A DNA stretch of 64,000 nucleotides from RGIG1995 sp045652425 (GCA_045652425.1 JAZRUG010000019.1:6134-70133); one strand, 5' to 3'; shown: positions 26,801 through 35,136, counted from the first letter of the stretch. A program made the numbers and translations. Notes: generated by a model from the letters alone, not told the origin.

Positions 26801-27411
26801 GTCTTAATGCCTTCGCCCATTTCAATTCTGTTTCCGCATGCGCAGATAACACGTTTTTCACCAAGTGTCTTTATTGTAATATTCTCAAATACTGAAGGAG
26901 AACCCATAAGCAAGTATGAAGGCGCGGAAATTCCGAGATATGCGCCACTGCTGGCATAGTCTACTCCGTCGTATTTACTGGTTATTGTAATCTCATAATC
27001 GGAAGTCGGCAACGTAAAATCTTTGTAACTTCCCGAGGCTCCGTGAGAGTTAGATGCATTTATGTCTACAGGTCCGCAGATTACGATCGTACCGCCTGTG
27101 TCTACAAGCTTCTCTGCAGCCTGATACAATGCGCTTCTTAAATAATATTTACCGTATCTGTTGGTTTCTTCGCCTTTTTCGTTAAGAACAACAGTTTCAC
27201 TAACAAAAAAGTCGTCAACCGCAACAGGTCTCAACGGGTTGTTGGCGTCCTTACCGGAACCGTCGCCCGTAGCGTAATTATCCGAAACGAAAATTACGTT
27301 CTTCGGATTTGTATTCTCTGTCGTAGCCGTCGTATTAAAAGCAAACAACGATACAGACATAACTACTGCTAAAAGCAGAGCTATTAGGGTTAAAGCTAGG
27401 AATTTTTTCAT
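23827..27411 (-). CDS. Very large secreted protein, paralogue of the preceding giant
   Basis: A 1194-residue exported protein with a signal peptide (KKFLALTLIALLLAVVMSVSLFAF). It shares architecture and phrases with the protein at 20138-23296: ALYQAAEKLVDTGGTIVICG, ITITSKYDGVDYA, VIIKSGTYAYI, GILALKSYL, RRKVVDYMELMANIEWSPKE. The late Cys/His region is also shared: GSHCSKAVFSAWNLALNN (Cys872), SVKPGDGMIHY, GHTRLVVDVYY (His979). It is longer through insertions in the beta-helix half (an acidic/polar stretch near 260-310). The start follows GGGGAGATA. Its own promoter and terminator show it is not in an operon with its paralogue. Function is unknown; a cell-wall or glycan role is inferred. Confidence 0.8.
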   Translation of the reverse strand: MKKFLALTLIALLLAVVMSVSLFAFNTTATTENTNPKNVIFVSDNYATGDGSGKDANNPLRPVAVDDFFVSETVVLNEKGEETNRYGKYYLRSALYQAAEKLVDTGGTIVICGPVDINASNSHGASGSYKDFTLPTSDYEITITSKYDGVDYASSGAYLGISAPSYLLMGSPSVFENITIKTLGEKRVICACGNRIEMGEGIKTALVDPSVDATGSGGAHYISIAGGKRYGDYTADSEVIIKSGTYAYIAGSTWGVTRSENVVDEEGNPIQKKDGDNLVWEQETVNGVTQDKLDADGNKIPVYQTRTAVDVQTGDVKVTVLGGVVRGSVCGTSQFSDGVSVDGDVYINVGGSASIRGYIYAANNTKFVNEGSKAYIKISGGEYNEIKIKKYIDASGDLNSFNDAVYDAEYTLDIADDANIKRRGNANGKDALLNFFISNWEGNNVLYPASWITKVECATNVAGTVVPTTPDPFIKGVTKPVGSILKATFTNKATSATLTQFVKYDERNTAFTMTFNDTNTLVWYRYGGKAYQSAKIANCVEAPQVTLLGARLKTTGDKQTLRFVGEYTLHENVTVKEAGILALKSYLIKDDSKLTLDNAFGNIVYTANLGDTYKFDGNTRFECMVGDINQREFILDYTARAYVKYTVGEAEYIAYSDAIVRNPYEMAKQAVANTEVEKAEVISHLNDKLIYVSNNFDVKNQYVSDDELATLRRKVVDYMELMANIEWSPKETFAMYNNTGDRTNAEIEEIRGTYGENLAVGVSMAGIFEKGKTYYGMPYTSSSKNWMQTSNFESFNRLMELTYEMDEFTPYDGKSVPQTVAAWEKDSNHSSMASWMYYNLREDDGILGFIGGQPERRVDAYMNYTIIPGSHCSKAVFSAWNLALNNTTSTSRLTATYRVVPGSNSNVFAVGDYNYKGITNQNNTQEIIESNGIVFNKDEDGSIKSINYEASKAGLEVMYNAYKSVKPGDGMIHYTDSGHTRLVVDVYYNAENPGSSIVKTLECANWSVPFVNLKDGTSAESGVNLGWSLNNSCWKVREYSFDNLLITTYIPSRITELSTGLVDKLSVVMTDTDIADGELNGTIKSNMQIVSLDVTVTGNGKNVNEVIYLTSEAMHLAKYDITELDLTTRFGLTEGETYNISLKVGTPGYVSSYTDADKYPNDVDNDNHIATGYTPTFTTIWNNMSFVAPAALAE

Positions 27412-27444
27412 ATTATCTCCCCAATCCTAAATATAATTATATTT

Positions 27445-27473
27445 ATTATACACTACTCCCGCTTTTCTGTCAA
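27445..27473 (-). promoter_or_regulatory. Sigma-A promoter of the second giant surface gene
   Basis: Minus strand TTGACA (27473-27468), 17-base spacer, TATAAT (27450-27445). Confidence 0.85.
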
Positions 27474-27579
27474 GCAAAAAATTAACATTTTGTTAATCAT
27501 TAGAATGTTTTGGTTACAAAATCAATGTCTTTTTTTTAATAAGCGTATACTTTTTCAAACATCCCCCCCACTCTTCACT

Positions 27580-27616
27580 AAAAAATGTGTGTGTTTAACC
27601 CAACACACACATTTTT
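27580..27616 (-). terminator. Terminator of mecA-udg
   Basis: AAAAATGTGTGTGTT/AACACACACATTTTT stem directly after the glycosylase stop. Confidence 0.85.
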
Positions 27617-27617
27617 C

Positions 27618-28190
27618 TTATTTAAGTTCATCAAGTTTTCTCTTAATATTCTTCATATCGATAAGCATATCTTCCTTACGTCTGGGATCTCGCAACAATG
27701 CCGCAGGGTGATATACCGCGCATATCGTATATCCGTTCTTCTCATAAAATATACCGTGTTCCTGCGTTATCCTGAAATCTTCCTTTATAAGCCGCTTCGC
27801 CGATATTCTCCCAAGACATACGATTATTTTCGGTTTTATAAGCCTTACCTGCTCTCGCAGATACTCTATACATAAATCCTGCTCTTCTTCCTTGGGATCG
27901 CGGTTCTTCGGCGGTCGGCATTTCAGCATATTGGCTATAAATACCCTTTCTCTGTCTATATCCACTTGATATAGAAACTTGTCAAGAAGTTTTCCCGCAG
28001 CCCCAACAAACGGTGTACCGCTTAAATCCTCTTTCTCTCCGGGTGCTTCTCCTATAAACATTATCTCTGCCGTTCTGTCGCCCGAGCCGAATACTACGTT
28101 CGTTCTCGTTTCACATAAAGCGCATTTCGTGCAGCTCTTGCATCTTTTCTCAAGTTCTTCCCATTCTCTTTGAATTTCTGCTTCTGTCAT
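27618..28190 (-). CDS. Uracil-DNA glycosylase, Fe-S type (family 4)
   Basis: Removes uracil from DNA in base-excision repair. The 190-residue protein has the [4Fe-4S] ligands (CKSCTKCALC near residues 17-26 and later Cys in MLKCRPPKNRDP and EEQDLC), the catalytic motif GEAPGEKEDLSGTPFVG and the minor-groove motif YHPAALLRDP. The four-base gap from mecA indicates one transcript. It could equally be called a family 5-like enzyme, but motif A GEAPG-E favours family 4. Confidence 0.93.
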   Translation of the reverse strand: MTEAEIQREWEELEKRCKSCTKCALCETRTNVVFGSGDRTAEIMFIGEAPGEKEDLSGTPFVGAAGKLLDKFLYQVDIDRERVFIANMLKCRPPKNRDPKEEEQDLCIEYLREQVRLIKPKIIVCLGRISAKRLIKEDFRITQEHGIFYEKNGYTICAVYHPAALLRDPRRKEDMLIDMKNIKRKLDELK

Positions 28191-28194
28191 ACTT

Positions 28195-28824
28195 TCACCG
28201 TTTTCTTTTTATGTTTTTTCCTATTGCCTCTACTGCATTTTCTTTTATTAAAGGATAGGTGTGTTCCGCTATGTAAAGCATCGCGTCTTTCCCACCAAAA
28301 CGTGTTCCGTATTCGGCGGCAAGGTCGCTCTTTGCTATACTCTTTCTTTTTCTGCTTCTGTCATTTGTGGGTATCTCTTCTTGCAACACTAAATAATATC
28401 GGCTATCTCCCTTGTTATTCTTGGATGTATAAAGCCCACTCTCGTTTGTGTATCCGCTTGATTTCAATACAGAACATACATCTGCAACGTCGGATATCTC
28501 CTCAAATATATATACGCAATACTCTTTTTTCTTGCGCTGTACGGGCGTCTTTTCTTTTGCTCCCATATACCTTTCGCCCTCGGGTTTGCATATGAAATAT
28601 ACCTCGCACCCTCCGTCCTTCGAAGGATATACCTGTATAACCAGCCGCCCCGTCGTGCTGTCAAATCCCGTCTTTATCTTCGCTTCTTCAAGTATACCCT
28701 CAAACATCTTCCTTACGTCTTTTTCACCGTAAGTTAATAAATCCTCGGATATTCCGTTATCCTCCATCTCGTCTGCCGTTAGCATTATTTTAAGCTTACT
28801 TTCGCTTATAAGTATCAGTTCCAT
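28195..28824 (-). CDS. mecA: ClpC adaptor protein MecA
   Basis: Adaptor that delivers substrates to the ClpCP protease. The 209-residue protein has the characteristic N-terminal domain MELILISESKLKIMLTADEM, ending in ILEEAKIKTGF, and RLVIQVYPSKDGGCEVYF. A C-terminal ClpC-binding domain with EEISDVADVCSVL and YYLVL strands follows a variable charged linker. It is first in a two-gene unit with the uracil glycosylase. Confidence 0.88.
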   Translation of the reverse strand: MELILISESKLKIMLTADEMEDNGISEDLLTYGEKDVRKMFEGILEEAKIKTGFDSTTGRLVIQVYPSKDGGCEVYFICKPEGERYMGAKEKTPVQRKKKEYCVYIFEEISDVADVCSVLKSSGYTNESGLYTSKNNKGDSRYYLVLQEEIPTNDRSRKRKSIAKSDLAAEYGTRFGGKDAMLYIAEHTYPLIKENAVEAIGKNIKRKR

Positions 28825-28868
28825 TTGGTTCCCTACCGCCCCTTTGCGTTTTTTTGACTATTGCTATC

Positions 28869-28897
28869 ATTATACGCTATTACGGGGCGTTTTGTAA
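28869..28897 (-). promoter_or_regulatory. Probable promoter of mecA-udg
   Basis: Minus strand TTACAA (28897-28892), 17-base spacer, TATAAT (28874-28869). The -35 box is weak. Confidence 0.6.
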
Positions 28898-28927
28898 CCG
28901 CTAACTTTTTGGCATTTTTGGTGGCTT

Positions 28928-29105
28928 TTCCCTACTTTCTTTTAAGGAAAGAAAGTAGGCAAAGAAACCTCGAATATCTTGGTTTCTACCACTATCTATT
29001 ATTCGTACAAACTTTCTTTCTATATCGTAGGGGACGGCGCCCTCGACGTCCCGTTTCCCTAAAAAAGTTAGCAAAAACCTTACTTCTCCGGTCTGTGCGA
29101 ACAAT
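28928..29105. repeat. Composite repeat R1 plus R3
   Basis: CCTACTTTCTTTTAAGGAAAGAAAGTAGG and GCAAAGAAACCTCGAATATCTTGGTTTCTACC (as at 15240-15285), then the R3 palindrome GGGGACGGCGCCCTCGACGTCCC (29030-29052). This fills most of the 347-base gap between mecA and gpsA. Confidence 0.75.
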
Positions 29106-29171
29106 ATAACATTCTCCAGTGGGAGAAGCTACAAGGTTATGCAGTAATCACAAAGAAATAGTACATTCAAA

Positions 29172-30125
29172 TTAAAACTCGTTTTTGAGTGAACGTGTAA
29201 AGAGGTTACGTAATGCTACGCCTGTGTCTGCGCCGTTATACAATACGTCGTATACTGCCGAGCATATAGGCAGGTCCACGCTATACTTTTCCGCTAACTT
29301 CAATATAGCCTTTACCGTATAATAACCCTCTGCAAGACTCAAGTATTGTTCACCCTTGGCAAATGTTTCGCCATACATTCTGTTGTGGCTGAATTTGCTG
29401 AACAAAGTCGCTTCATAGTCGCCCAAATGGCAAAGTCCGTATGCCGAAAATTCACTTCCGCCAAGCGCCTTTATCAGTCTTGCTATCTCTCTCGTACCTC
29501 TCGCCATAAGCGGCCCTTTAAGCGAAGATAAGCCCTTGCCGTCAAGCATTCCCGCCGCTATTCCTATTACGTTCTTCGCCGCCGCGCCTATCTCGTTTCC
29601 TATAAGGTCGTTACCGAAATAAAATCTTATAAGCTCACTCGAAAACTGCGATATCAAATAACTCTTGTATTCTTCGTTCTCGCTGTCGATAACCATACAG
29701 TTCGGTATGCCCTTCGTAAACTCCTCTACGTGTCCGGGGCCTATCCAACAAGCTATCTTCGTTTCGGGTGAAGTCGCCTCGCGTACTACCTCCGATAATC
29801 TCATTCCCGTGGATATCTCTATACCTTTCATACAGAGAATATATTGCTTCTCCGACGCGCCATACTTCTGCAATTCCTGCATAAGTCCGCGCACCGCTTG
29901 ACTGGGAATTGATATTACTATCGTCTTATTCTTTGCCGCCTCGTCAAGACTGTCGGTTATGTTTATTCTTGTGCCAAAGTCAACAACGCCGTTCGTGCGT
30001 GTTTCCATTATGCTATGTATCTGCTTCATATCGTTGCCGTAAAGCGTTACGTTGTGGCCTACTCTGTCAAGATACCACGCTATACAAGAACCCCATCTTC
30101 CGCAGCCTATTACAGTTATATCCAT
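29172..30125 (-). CDS. gpsA: Glycerol-3-phosphate dehydrogenase [NAD(P)+]
   Basis: Reduces dihydroxyacetone phosphate to sn-glycerol 3-phosphate for phospholipid synthesis. The 317-residue protein has the N-terminal Rossmann motif ITVIGCGRWGS, the CMKGIE segment, the catalytic Lys region AAAKNVIGIAAGMLDG and the late GLCHLGDYEATLFS. The second ATG (30125) is chosen because GGAGG is five bases upstream and the protein then begins MDITVIG as in homologues. Confidence 0.95.
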   Translation of the reverse strand: MDITVIGCGRWGSCIAWYLDRVGHNVTLYGNDMKQIHSIMETRTNGVVDFGTRINITDSLDEAAKNKTIVISIPSQAVRGLMQELQKYGASEKQYILCMKGIEISTGMRLSEVVREATSPETKIACWIGPGHVEEFTKGIPNCMVIDSENEEYKSYLISQFSSELIRFYFGNDLIGNEIGAAAKNVIGIAAGMLDGKGLSSLKGPLMARGTREIARLIKALGGSEFSAYGLCHLGDYEATLFSKFSHNRMYGETFAKGEQYLSLAEGYYTVKAILKLAEKYSVDLPICSAVYDVLYNGADTGVALRNLFTRSLKNEF

Positions 30126-30182
30126 ATTTTCCTCCATTATCCCTTTCAGAAAATTATCTTTGGTTTTATTTCTATAAGTTGT

Positions 30183-30211
30183 ATTTTAACATATTTTTAT
30201 ATCACTGTCAA
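30183..30211 (-). promoter_or_regulatory. Sigma-A promoter of gpsA
   Basis: Minus strand TTGACA (30211-30206), 17-base spacer, TAAAAT (30188-30183). Confidence 0.8.
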
Positions 30212-30267
30212 TAAGGCAAAAGGGGGGGTTCGCACAAACCAGAGAGGCAAGCTAACTTTTTTCAGGA

Positions 30268-30616
30268 AAACGGGACGTCGAGGACGCCGTCCCCTACAAT
30301 ATAGTGATATAGTATGTACAAATAAATCCCTCTCCGTCGGCTTCGCCGCCACCTCTCCCGTAGGGCGAGGCTTTGGGTTCGCACAAACCCATTTTCAAAA
30401 GGTTCTTTGCCTACTTTCTTCCCGCTTTCTTTCGCAGAAAGCTTGGCAAAGAACTTGCTTCTCGGGTTTCTGCATAATATTAATAATAGCACAAACCGCT
30501 TATTAAAAGGTTCTTTGCCTACTTTCTTCCTCAAAGAAAGTAGGTGCCTGCTTTCTTCCTTAAAGAAAGTAAGGCTTCCTTAAAGAAAGTAGGGCTTCCT
30601 CAAAGAAAGTAGGGAG
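30268..30616. repeat. Composite repeat block R3-R4-R1, copy 2
   Basis: Same order as 23447-23770: GGGACGTCGAGGACGCCGTCCC, CTACAATATAGTGATATAGT, R4, R1 units, then four CTTCCTTAAAGAAAGTAGG-type hairpins in a row (30520-30616). It separates gpsA from the phage cluster. Confidence 0.85.
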
Positions 30617-30671
30617 AGTTATTAGGGGATTTCTGTTATAATGGCGGCAAAGCGGGGCTATTTCATTTTAT

Positions 30672-30706
30672 GCTCTGCTATATCAATTTCAAAGCAGAGT
30701 TTTTTG
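30672..30706 (+). terminator. Terminator-like hairpin ahead of the small terminase gene
   Basis: CTCTGCT, 13-base loop, AGCAGAG, TTTTTT. A TATAAT box lies just upstream (30634-30639) without a good -35, so this may be an attenuator in the phage leader or the end of a short upstream transcript. Confidence 0.6.
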
Positions 30707-30745
30707 TGTTATCTCTTCATTTCTCAAAAAAATGAGGTGATTTTT

Positions 30746-31207
30746 ATTACTCTTAACTTTGAACAAATGGAATCGGAGTATATATCTTCAAGGCTGACTT
30801 ATGCGGAGTTAGCGGAAAAGTATGACGCTCCCATTCACCTTATTGCCCGTTATGCGAAAACTAATCAATGGGTAAACAAGCGCAGACTCTTCTCAAAAAA
30901 TTCTCAATCCGATTTGCTTGACGTTTCTAAACTTGCGCGGTCTTCCAAGGCTCTTGAATCTATTATCGAATCGGCTTTTCTCTCGGTCTCCGAAAATCCA
31001 AACGCCGACTCTATCGATACAAAAACGTTAAAGGAGCTTACCTCTACTTTAAAAGAGGCTATCAACATCAAGCAGAACATCTTTCTTCTCCCTATGCTTA
31101 CCGAGCAAAAACAGCTTGAACTCGAACAAAAAAAGACGCCCATATCTACCGAAGAAAGTGAAATCCGCGTTATTCTCGAAAACGACACGGATAAGTTTTG
31201 CGTATAA
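30746..31207 (+). CDS. Phage small terminase-like DNA-packaging protein
   Basis: About 153 residues with an N-terminal helix-turn-helix (SSRLTYAELAEKYDAPIHLI) followed by KTNQWVNKRRLF, the usual form of small terminase subunits that recognise the packaging site. A helical middle carries the oligomerisation region. It ends 15 bases before the large subunit. The start is uncertain: the only good ribosome site (GAGGTGA, 30734-30740) points to an ATT codon at 30746. The first in-frame ATG downstream is at 30767, and GTG at 30737 overlaps the ribosome site. Confidence 0.75.
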   Translation: MTLNFEQMESEYISSRLTYAELAEKYDAPIHLIARYAKTNQWVNKRRLFSKNSQSDLLDVSKLARSSKALESIIESAFLSVSENPNADSIDTKTLKELTSTLKEAINIKQNIFLLPMLTEQKQLELEQKKTPISTEESEIRVILENDTDKFCV

Positions 31208-31222
31208 AGGGGCGGTAAATCT

Positions 31223-32605
31223 ATGAAGCATATCTCACTCGGTACCCCTAACCCTAAACAAGCGGAATTCCTTTCGGATACACACAAATTCGTCGCTTTC
31301 GGCGGCGCCAGAGGCGGCGGTAAATCCTGGGCGGTCAGGGTTAAGGCTATTTTACTCGCGCTGAAGTTCGGCGGTATAAAGCTGCTTATAGTAAGAAAAA
31401 CGCTCACCGAACTGCGAAACAACCATATCGAACCGCTTATCAGGCTTACAAACGGTATCGCTTCTTTCAGCGAATCAAAAAAAGAGCTTCTCTTTAATAA
31501 CGGCTCGGTTATACGCTTTGGTTACTGCTCCTGTCAGGCTGACCTTACTCAATATCAAGGCTCCGAATGGGACGTTATCTTTCTCGACGAGGCTACACAG
31601 CTTCGCGAAGAATGGTTCGACGAGCTAAAGGTTACGGTGCGTGGCGTAAACGACTTCCCCAAGCGCGTCTATCTTACCTGTAACCCCGGCGGCGTCGGGC
31701 ATGGTTGGGTAAAGAGGTTATTTATCGACCGCGTTTACAAAGAGGGCGAAGATGCCGCCGATTATAGCTTTATTCGTTCCCTCGTTACCGACAATAAAGC
31801 TCTTACAGACAAAAACCCCGACTACGTAAAACAGCTATCTTCTCTGCCGCCAAAACTGAAAAAGGCTTGGCTTGAGGGCGATTGGAACATCTTTGAAGGA
31901 CAGTTCTTCGAGGACTTTACCGATGCCCCCGAGCATTACGAGGACAGGCTCTATACCAACGTTATCGAGCCTTTTGAGGTGCCTGACGGCTGGAATATCT
32001 TTCGCTCGTTTGACTGGGGATTCTCAAAGCCCTTCGACTGCTCGTGGTGGGCGGTCGATTATGACGGCAGAGCTTATCTTATCTTACAACTCTACGGCTC
32101 AAACGGCGTTCCTAACGAGGGGGTTAAGTGGCACGCGGAAAAAGTCTTTTCGGAAATACACCGTATCGAAACGGAACACCGTTGGCTCAAAAATAAGCGC
32201 ATTATCGGCGTAGCGGACCCGTCTATTTGGAGCCAGGACGGCGGTGAGCCTATTATTGCCGCCGCTGACAGACATCAGGTATATTTCCAAAAGGCTGACA
32301 ACAGCCGTATCCCCGGTTGGATGCAGGTGCATTATAGACTCTCCTTTGATAACGATGGTAAGCCTATGGTTTATTTTTTCAACACCTGTAAAAATGCTAT
32401 ACGCACACTGCCACTCTTGCAGTACAGTAAGGTCAATCCCGAAGACCTCGACACCTCGCAGGAGGACCATTTCGCCGACTCGTTCAGATATTTCTGTATG
32501 TCGCGCCCCATTAAGCCGAAAGAATCCTTGCACTACACAATCCCCCCCGCCGATCCTCTTAATTTGCTCGGAAGCGAACGGTATAAGACCTATTCTTATG
32601 TATAA
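31223..32605 (+). CDS. Phage terminase large subunit
   Basis: The ATP-driven motor and nuclease that packages phage DNA. The 460-residue protein has Walker A FGGARGGGKSW (about 25-35), Walker B VIFLDEA (about 113-119) and coupling motif LTCNPGG. The C-terminal RNase H-like nuclease has acidic residues in SFDWGF, GVADPS and DHFADSFRY. All key residues are present, so the protein looks functional. It is separated from the portal gene by 593 bases of chromosomal-type repeats, unusual for a phage late operon. Confidence 0.95.
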   Translation: MKHISLGTPNPKQAEFLSDTHKFVAFGGARGGGKSWAVRVKAILLALKFGGIKLLIVRKTLTELRNNHIEPLIRLTNGIASFSESKKELLFNNGSVIRFGYCSCQADLTQYQGSEWDVIFLDEATQLREEWFDELKVTVRGVNDFPKRVYLTCNPGGVGHGWVKRLFIDRVYKEGEDAADYSFIRSLVTDNKALTDKNPDYVKQLSSLPPKLKKAWLEGDWNIFEGQFFEDFTDAPEHYEDRLYTNVIEPFEVPDGWNIFRSFDWGFSKPFDCSWWAVDYDGRAYLILQLYGSNGVPNEGVKWHAEKVFSEIHRIETEHRWLKNKRIIGVADPSIWSQDGGEPIIAAADRHQVYFQKADNSRIPGWMQVHYRLSFDNDGKPMVYFFNTCKNAIRTLPLLQYSKVNPEDLDTSQEDHFADSFRYFCMSRPIKPKESLHYTIPPADPLNLLGSERYKTYSYV

Positions 32606-32746
32606 CCTACTTTCTTTAAGGAAGAAAGTAGGCAAAGAACCTTTTAATAATGGGTTTGTTCCACTTTTTATTATTTGTACGAGCATTATTATATATCTGT
32701 AGGGGAGGGGTCTCCCCTCCCGTTCTCGTCTTGCAAGAAGAAAGCA
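32604..32746. repeat. R1-R6 repeat unit, copy 1, inside the phage cluster
   Basis: CCTACTTTCTTTAAGGAAGAAAGTAGG, GCAAAGAACCTTTTAATAATGGG, CGAGCATTATTATATATCTG and GTAGGGGAGGGGTCTCCCCTCCC. The same unit in the same orientation lies at 38603-38740, on the other side of the portal-to-capsid block. It begins right at the large terminase stop. Confidence 0.85.
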
Positions 32747-32804
32747 GGCAAAGAACCTTTTGATAATGGGTTTGTGCAGTAATATTAAGTAAGCAGGTTC
32801 TTTG

Positions 32805-33095
32805 TCTTGCCCTCTCCTGACGGGGAGGGTGGCTCGGCAAAACAAAATAAACAATAGGAATGTATATGAAACTTGCCGAGACGGGTGGAGAGAGAATGTA
32901 TGGTTTTCCACAACTCCACCGCTATGCGCTAAAAAGCAATATGTTGGTTCATAGACAATTTATTATTCTAAATTATTTGATTTCTCTCCTTCCTCCTTGG
33001 CTAAAAATCGGATTTTTCCTTAAACAAAACTTAAAAGAAGAAAAATCCGATTTTCTTAACGCCAATTCCTCCTCCCCCGTCAGGAGGAGGCAAGA
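32805..33095. repeat. Structured MITE-like element F, copy 2
   Basis: Same plan as 8560-8883: outer arms CTTGCCCTCTCCTGACGGGG with CCCCGTCAGGAGGAGGCAAG, inner pair CTCGGCAAAA with ACTTGCCGAG, GGGTGGAGAGAG with CTCTCCTTCCTCC, and a long hairpin AAAAATCGGATTTTTCCTT with its complement. The stems differ in sequence from copy 1 but keep their pairing. Confidence 0.75.
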
Positions 33096-33198
33096 TATTA
33101 TTTCTTCGTATATTATTGTTTGCAAACAGAGGTAAGATTTTACACTTACCGAAAAAACTGTAACATTACAATTTTAATTCAGAAAGGGTAATCATATT

Positions 33199-35136
33199 AT
33201 GAAAAAGAACAAGAAAAACAATAACAAAAATAAAAATACACAGCCTGACCTTATGGCTGTCAACTCCATTTATTACACAAAAAAGCCAGAGGCTATGCTT
33301 CCGAAAGACTTTGTACCGAATAAAATCGGGCAAAAGCATCTTGACAAAGCTTTTTCGCTCCTTAAAGCCTATAAGGCGGGTAAAACCAACCTCGAAAAGC
33401 GCATTATCGAAAACGACCTTTGGTGGAAAATGCGCCATTGGGAGCAAATTCGCGACCGCAGCCGCAAATACAGCCCCGCTTCCGCTTGGCTCTTCAACTC
33501 TATCGCCAACAAACACGCCGACGTTATGGACAACACTCCCGAGGCTATCATTCTTCCGCGCGAGCAAAGCGATTCCAATGCCGCAAAGCAGCTTACCGAT
33601 ATATTGCCCGTTATCCTCGAACAAAACAACTTCGAGCAGGTATATTCTGACGTTTGGTACGATAAGCTCAAGGGCGGTACGGGTGTCTACGGAGTATTCT
33701 GGGACCCTTCAAAAAACAACGGCACCGGCGATATAACCGTTACCCGATGCGATATACTCAATCTCTTTTGGGAACCCGGTATCTCCGACATTCAATCTTC
33801 CCCTAACCTCTTCCACGTTGAGCTTTTCAACAACGATATTCTTGAAGCCCGTTATCCCGAGCTTCACGGCAAACTCGGCGCGTCAACCTTTGATATTACC
33901 AAATACGCCTACGATGACTCGGTCGATACATCTAACAAAACTCCCGTAATCGACTGGTATTACAAGGTCAACGACGGCGGTAAAACCGTTCTCCACCTTT
34001 GTAAGTTCTGTTCCGACGTTATCCTCTACTCCTCCGAAAATGATATTAACCTTTATAAAAAGGGCTACTATGACCATGGACTCTATCCCTTCGTCTTCGA
34101 CAAACTCTTTCTTGAGCAAGGCACCCCTTGCGGATTCGGTTACATAGACGTTATGAAAGATACGCAGACGCAAATTGACCTTATGAGCGCCTCCGTATGC
34201 GAAAACGTGCGTATGGCTTCAACCGTGCGTTATTTTGCGCGGGGCGACGGCTCTGTTAACGAAAAGGAGTTCGCCGACTGGTCAAATCCTATCGTTCACT
34301 ACACGGGTTCCGGTAACCCCAACGATTCTATGATTCCCATTAACGTTCCCGAAGTTTCTTCCCTTTCGGTTGCCTTTATCAACAACAAAATTAACGAGCT
34401 TAAAGAAACTACGGGTAACTCTGACTTTACAAGAGGTAATACCGCCGCGGGTGTTACTGCCGCTTCGGCTATCGCCGCCCTTCAGGAGTCGGGCAGTAAG
34501 CTTTCAAGAGATATGATTAAAGGCTCATATCGCGTATTCGTCAGCCTTAACAATATCATTATCGAGCTTATAAGACAGTTCTACGACCTGCCCAGAGCCT
34601 TTCGTATAACGGGCGATAACGGCGAATTCAACTTCGTTTCATACTCAAACGAGCTTCTCCGCCCCACCGAATACAGCGATAAGTTCGGCCTTGACCTCGG
34701 CTCTCGTTTGCCCGTATTTGACATAAAGGTTAAAGCCCAGAAGCAGTCCGCCTTTACCAAACTTTCGCAGAATGAACTGGCAAAAGAGTTTTATAGACTC
34801 GGATTCTTTGAACCCGCCCGCGCCGAACAAACTCTCGCTTGTCTTGATATGATGGAATTCGAGGGCAAAAACCTCGTCGCTGAAAAAATAAACGAGAAAA
34901 ACGCCTTTGTTAATAACTATAACGAAATGTATGCAAAGCTCCTTGAACTTTCGACTATCGTTGAAAACGACCACCCCGACCTAAAGGGGTTGGTTAACGG
35001 ATACGCTGCTAAATTCGCCGTAAACGAAAACGGCGGTAATTCAGTCGCTTCTAACTATTCAAAAAATACCGCAAAGAAAGTTTCGCGTATCGAAGCCGCA
35101 AGACAAAGGGCGGCATCTACTGCTACACCGAGATAA
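33199..35136 (+). CDS. Phage portal protein
   Basis: A 645-residue protein in the position and of the size expected for the dodecameric portal through which DNA enters the head. It opens with a Lys/Asn-rich tail. It then has DLWWKMRHWEQIRDRSRKYSP-like and ADVMDNTPEAIILPRE-like segments, the wing region around LNLFWEPGISD, and a helical stem followed by a C-terminal part rich in charged helices. Length and the accompanying capsid suggest a podovirus-like head. Start supported by AAAGGGTAA. Assigned from position and general pattern. Confidence 0.82.
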   Translation: MKKNKKNNNKNKNTQPDLMAVNSIYYTKKPEAMLPKDFVPNKIGQKHLDKAFSLLKAYKAGKTNLEKRIIENDLWWKMRHWEQIRDRSRKYSPASAWLFNSIANKHADVMDNTPEAIILPREQSDSNAAKQLTDILPVILEQNNFEQVYSDVWYDKLKGGTGVYGVFWDPSKNNGTGDITVTRCDILNLFWEPGISDIQSSPNLFHVELFNNDILEARYPELHGKLGASTFDITKYAYDDSVDTSNKTPVIDWYYKVNDGGKTVLHLCKFCSDVILYSSENDINLYKKGYYDHGLYPFVFDKLFLEQGTPCGFGYIDVMKDTQTQIDLMSASVCENVRMASTVRYFARGDGSVNEKEFADWSNPIVHYTGSGNPNDSMIPINVPEVSSLSVAFINNKINELKETTGNSDFTRGNTAAGVTAASAIAALQESGSKLSRDMIKGSYRVFVSLNNIIIELIRQFYDLPRAFRITGDNGEFNFVSYSNELLRPTEYSDKFGLDLGSRLPVFDIKVKAQKQSAFTKLSQNELAKEFYRLGFFEPARAEQTLACLDMMEFEGKNLVAEKINEKNAFVNNYNEMYAKLLELSTIVENDHPDLKGLVNGYAAKFAVNENGGNSVASNYSKNTAKKVSRIEAARQRAASTATPR

